A stretch of DNA of 6,076 nt from NCBI GenBank assembly GCA_016840285.1, contig JAEOSR010000122.1:1-6076 (forward strand), read 5' to 3'. Every line of letters starts with the position of its first letter. Position 1 is the stretch's first letter. The stretch comes from Candidatus Hodarchaeota archaeon. Its GTDB lineage: Archaea > Asgardarchaeota > Heimdallarchaeia > Hodarchaeales > Hodarchaeaceae. A model generated the notes under the pieces. It was given only the letters and a program-made list of their open reading frames with translations, was not told the origin of the DNA and made no database searches. Position numbers and translations under genes: made by a program. Positions 4,344 to 6,076 of this stretch are shown here, piece after piece.

Positions 4344-6076
4344 ATGAAAAAGAAATTTTTTATAGGGATTTCAGTAATACTATTACTGACGCTCCTTATT
4401 TTTACTTCTCCAGCACAAGCAGTAGATCCGACAGATTTTGCTGGCCATAACTTCGGTGAAACATATTTTGCAATTGAAGTGGATCTTGTTGGTTCGGGAA
4501 CTAGTGTCTTTGACCCTGATCCTGAACGTCCTGATTTAATTCGCGATTTATTAGATTCAGGGGCGACAACTGGAGATTCAAACGAGTTTGAAGATGAGCA
4601 GTTCTTCCTAGCATATATGAATCAGTCAGGCATTGAGACTGCTTTTTCAGCGTTAGAGAAATTTGAACACATGCTAACTTTTAAAGACTTCATTACAGAG
4701 GAGACGTATAACAATCTTTATGCTGCTGGGGGGCTCCCTGGGCTCTCCCCGTTACGAACAGCTTTAGAGACTCCTCTTTCTCATGTCAACGCTACGGCTC
4801 CCTTCCAGCAATTAGTGCAACATTACACCACCTCTGAAGACACTGGTAAAAAAGATGTCTTTGTTACCAATAACTTCATGGCTCTAATCGCTTACTCAAC
4901 TGGTACAGGTAATGACCCTGCCATGATGGATGAAAACGATGATCTCTATATAGGATATACTTTTGCTATCCAAAACCTGACTGACGCGATTAATGATGCA
5001 TTAGCAGACAATGGTCATAGTGAAGATCAAATTGGATATTATGATGTTGAATCTAGTTTCGAAAAAACAGGCGATATCTTCGAGTTTGGGATCAACTACA
5101 CGAATATGTTAGTCCTGTGGCAAGATATTACTGTGAAACCGAAAGGTATTGATGTTTTTGCTGGAGCTGGTGAAGAAATCCTCAAAAAGGATACTGGAGG
5201 AATCATTTATGGCGGTAGTATTGCCGCAGCATCAGTTCTTGATTATGTCGCGTTCAATTATGTATTTGAGACAGAAGAATTTCATGGGGCAAACGAATAC
5301 ATTGAAGGTAGAGTGACAACCCACTATGATATTGGGGAAACTAACCTCCTAATCACCCGCGACAATGCGGATTATGTCGATGATCATGCTGCTGACTGGA
5401 CTCACGACCCATTCGCAGGTGAATTTAGTTACACTGTAACTATTCCAGATTATCTTGCTGACCTTGATTTTTCTGCATATGGTATCTCTCTTCCAGACAT
5501 TCCCAATTCAGTAACAGTCGATCTCCCCGAATTAGCATTTTACGTCGATGATGATGCCAAAATACGAATGAAGAAGGCAAATGGATTTGGCCTGACAGTG
5601 GCAACCGCGACAACATCCTTTGGGGTCGATGTTGTGAACGAAGAGTATGAGGAAGATGGAGATGATATCAACGTTAAAATGGGCGAGAAAACCTATTTCT
5701 TCACCGAATTCACTGATAAGAAAACCTACAAGCTTCTAGGATTAGAAGATCTCTGGGCTATTGATCCAACTGCTGATCGACCAGTGCACATCGATCCTTT
5801 CGATCCAGAGGGCTGGGGTATTGTAGATTTTGGGCTCGCTAAAGCCTATTTTGTGGTTGAATTTGCCTTAGCTTATGGTTTTACTGCGTTCATGGCCAGG
5901 GAATTAACAGGATTTGAAATGTCAGAAGATAGCAAAGAATACGTTTCGATAGACTTACTCTACTTTACTTTCACTGAATTTCCAGAGTGGTATGGTGGAG
6001 AAATCATCCATGATCCCACATATTCCGCCGTAGCTGCAATGGCTGCTGCAACTCCAGTATCAAGCTCAGCACCAGA
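4344..6076 (+). CDS. Secreted acidic surface protein of unknown function (partial at right edge; paralog of the gene at 2404)
   Basis: Open for 577 codons from ATG 4344 to the window end with no stop, so the 3' end is missing. The first 26 residues form a textbook Sec signal peptide: KKK, a hydrophobic core (FFIGISVILLLTLLIF) and a signal peptidase site SPAQA before VDPT. The mature part is strongly acidic (about 100 D+E against 30 K+R), lacks cysteine, and has four sequons (N93, N149, N211, N251). No catalytic motif or known domain is recognised. Blocks shared in order with the protein at 2404 include LIRDLLD (65-71), AFSALE (100-105), PF...DV (153-172), GY (204-205), VESS...YTN (235-254), PDI (384-386), TYK (461-463) and EWYG (548-551). 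The visible end (AAMAAATPVSSSAP) matches the Ser-rich linker before the anchor of that protein, so by analogy roughly 40 residues, including an anchor, lie beyond the edge. It has its own ribosome site and probable promoter. Confidence 0.92.
   Translation, partial: MKKKFFIGISVILLLTLLIFTSPAQAVDPTDFAGHNFGETYFAIEVDLVGSGTSVFDPDPERPDLIRDLLDSGATTGDSNEFEDEQFFLAYMNQSGIETAFSALEKFEHMLTFKDFITEETYNNLYAAGGLPGLSPLRTALETPLSHVNATAPFQQLVQHYTTSEDTGKKDVFVTNNFMALIAYSTGTGNDPAMMDENDDLYIGYTFAIQNLTDAINDALADNGHSEDQIGYYDVESSFEKTGDIFEFGINYTNMLVLWQDITVKPKGIDVFAGAGEEILKKDTGGIIYGGSIAAASVLDYVAFNYVFETEEFHGANEYIEGRVTTHYDIGETNLLITRDNADYVDDHAADWTHDPFAGEFSYTVTIPDYLADLDFSAYGISLPDIPNSVTVDLPELAFYVDDDAKIRMKKANGFGLTVATATTSFGVDVVNEEYEEDGDDINVKMGEKTYFFTEFTDKKTYKLLGLEDLWAIDPTADRPVHIDPFDPEGWGIVDFGLAKAYFVVEFALAYGFTAFMARELTGFEMSEDSKEYVSIDLLYFTFTEFPEWYGGEIIHDPTYSAVAAMAAATPVSSSAP

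Noticed and set aside
1..6076. CRISPR array, insertion sequence or long direct repeats
   Set aside because: Reading through the window showed no regularly spaced repeats, transposase motifs or terminal inverted repeats.

Overview
The window looks archaeal. Transcription appears to end at oligo-T tracts rather than strong GC hairpins. The regulator couples an outward-facing sensor region to tandem cytoplasmic winged helices on one membrane chain, a design common in archaea. The exported proteins are rich in N-glycosylation sequons and carry Sec-type leaders, and one has a short C-terminal hydrophobic anchor with a basic tail. Strong Shine-Dalgarno sites (GAGGAG, GGAGGT) are present. An Asgard (Heimdall-like) or other uncultured archaeal lineage is a guess; no phylogenetic marker is present.

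Layout. Positions 1-236 hold the edge of another gene. Two mutually exclusive partial readings exist (plus strand ending at 183, or minus strand starting at 95), followed by a hairpin and oligo-T region. Positions 237-767 (minus) encode a complete HIT-family nucleotide hydrolase/transferase with a CxxC zinc pair and an HxHxH active site. A divergent promoter region (768-912) separates it from a plus-strand unit. That unit holds a membrane-anchored regulator (913-2403, frame open from 793) and, directly abutting it with a perfect GGAGGT ribosome site, a secreted, C-terminally anchored protein (2404-4050). After a T-rich gap with its own probable promoter and leader (4051-4343), a second secreted protein starts at 4344 and runs off the right edge (577 codons visible).

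How the genes may work together. The two secreted proteins look like diverged full-length paralogs: about seven blocks occur in the same order, although their names and function are unknown. The regulator has a glycosylated outer domain of glutamine-amidotransferase-like appearance, two hydrophobic segments and two C-terminal winged helix-turn-helix domains. Its translational coupling to the first secreted protein suggests a surface-sensing cassette in which an external domain controls expression of cell-surface proteins. This is inference, but it is the most interesting content of the window. The HIT gene is ordinary and probably unrelated apart from sharing the divergent promoter region.
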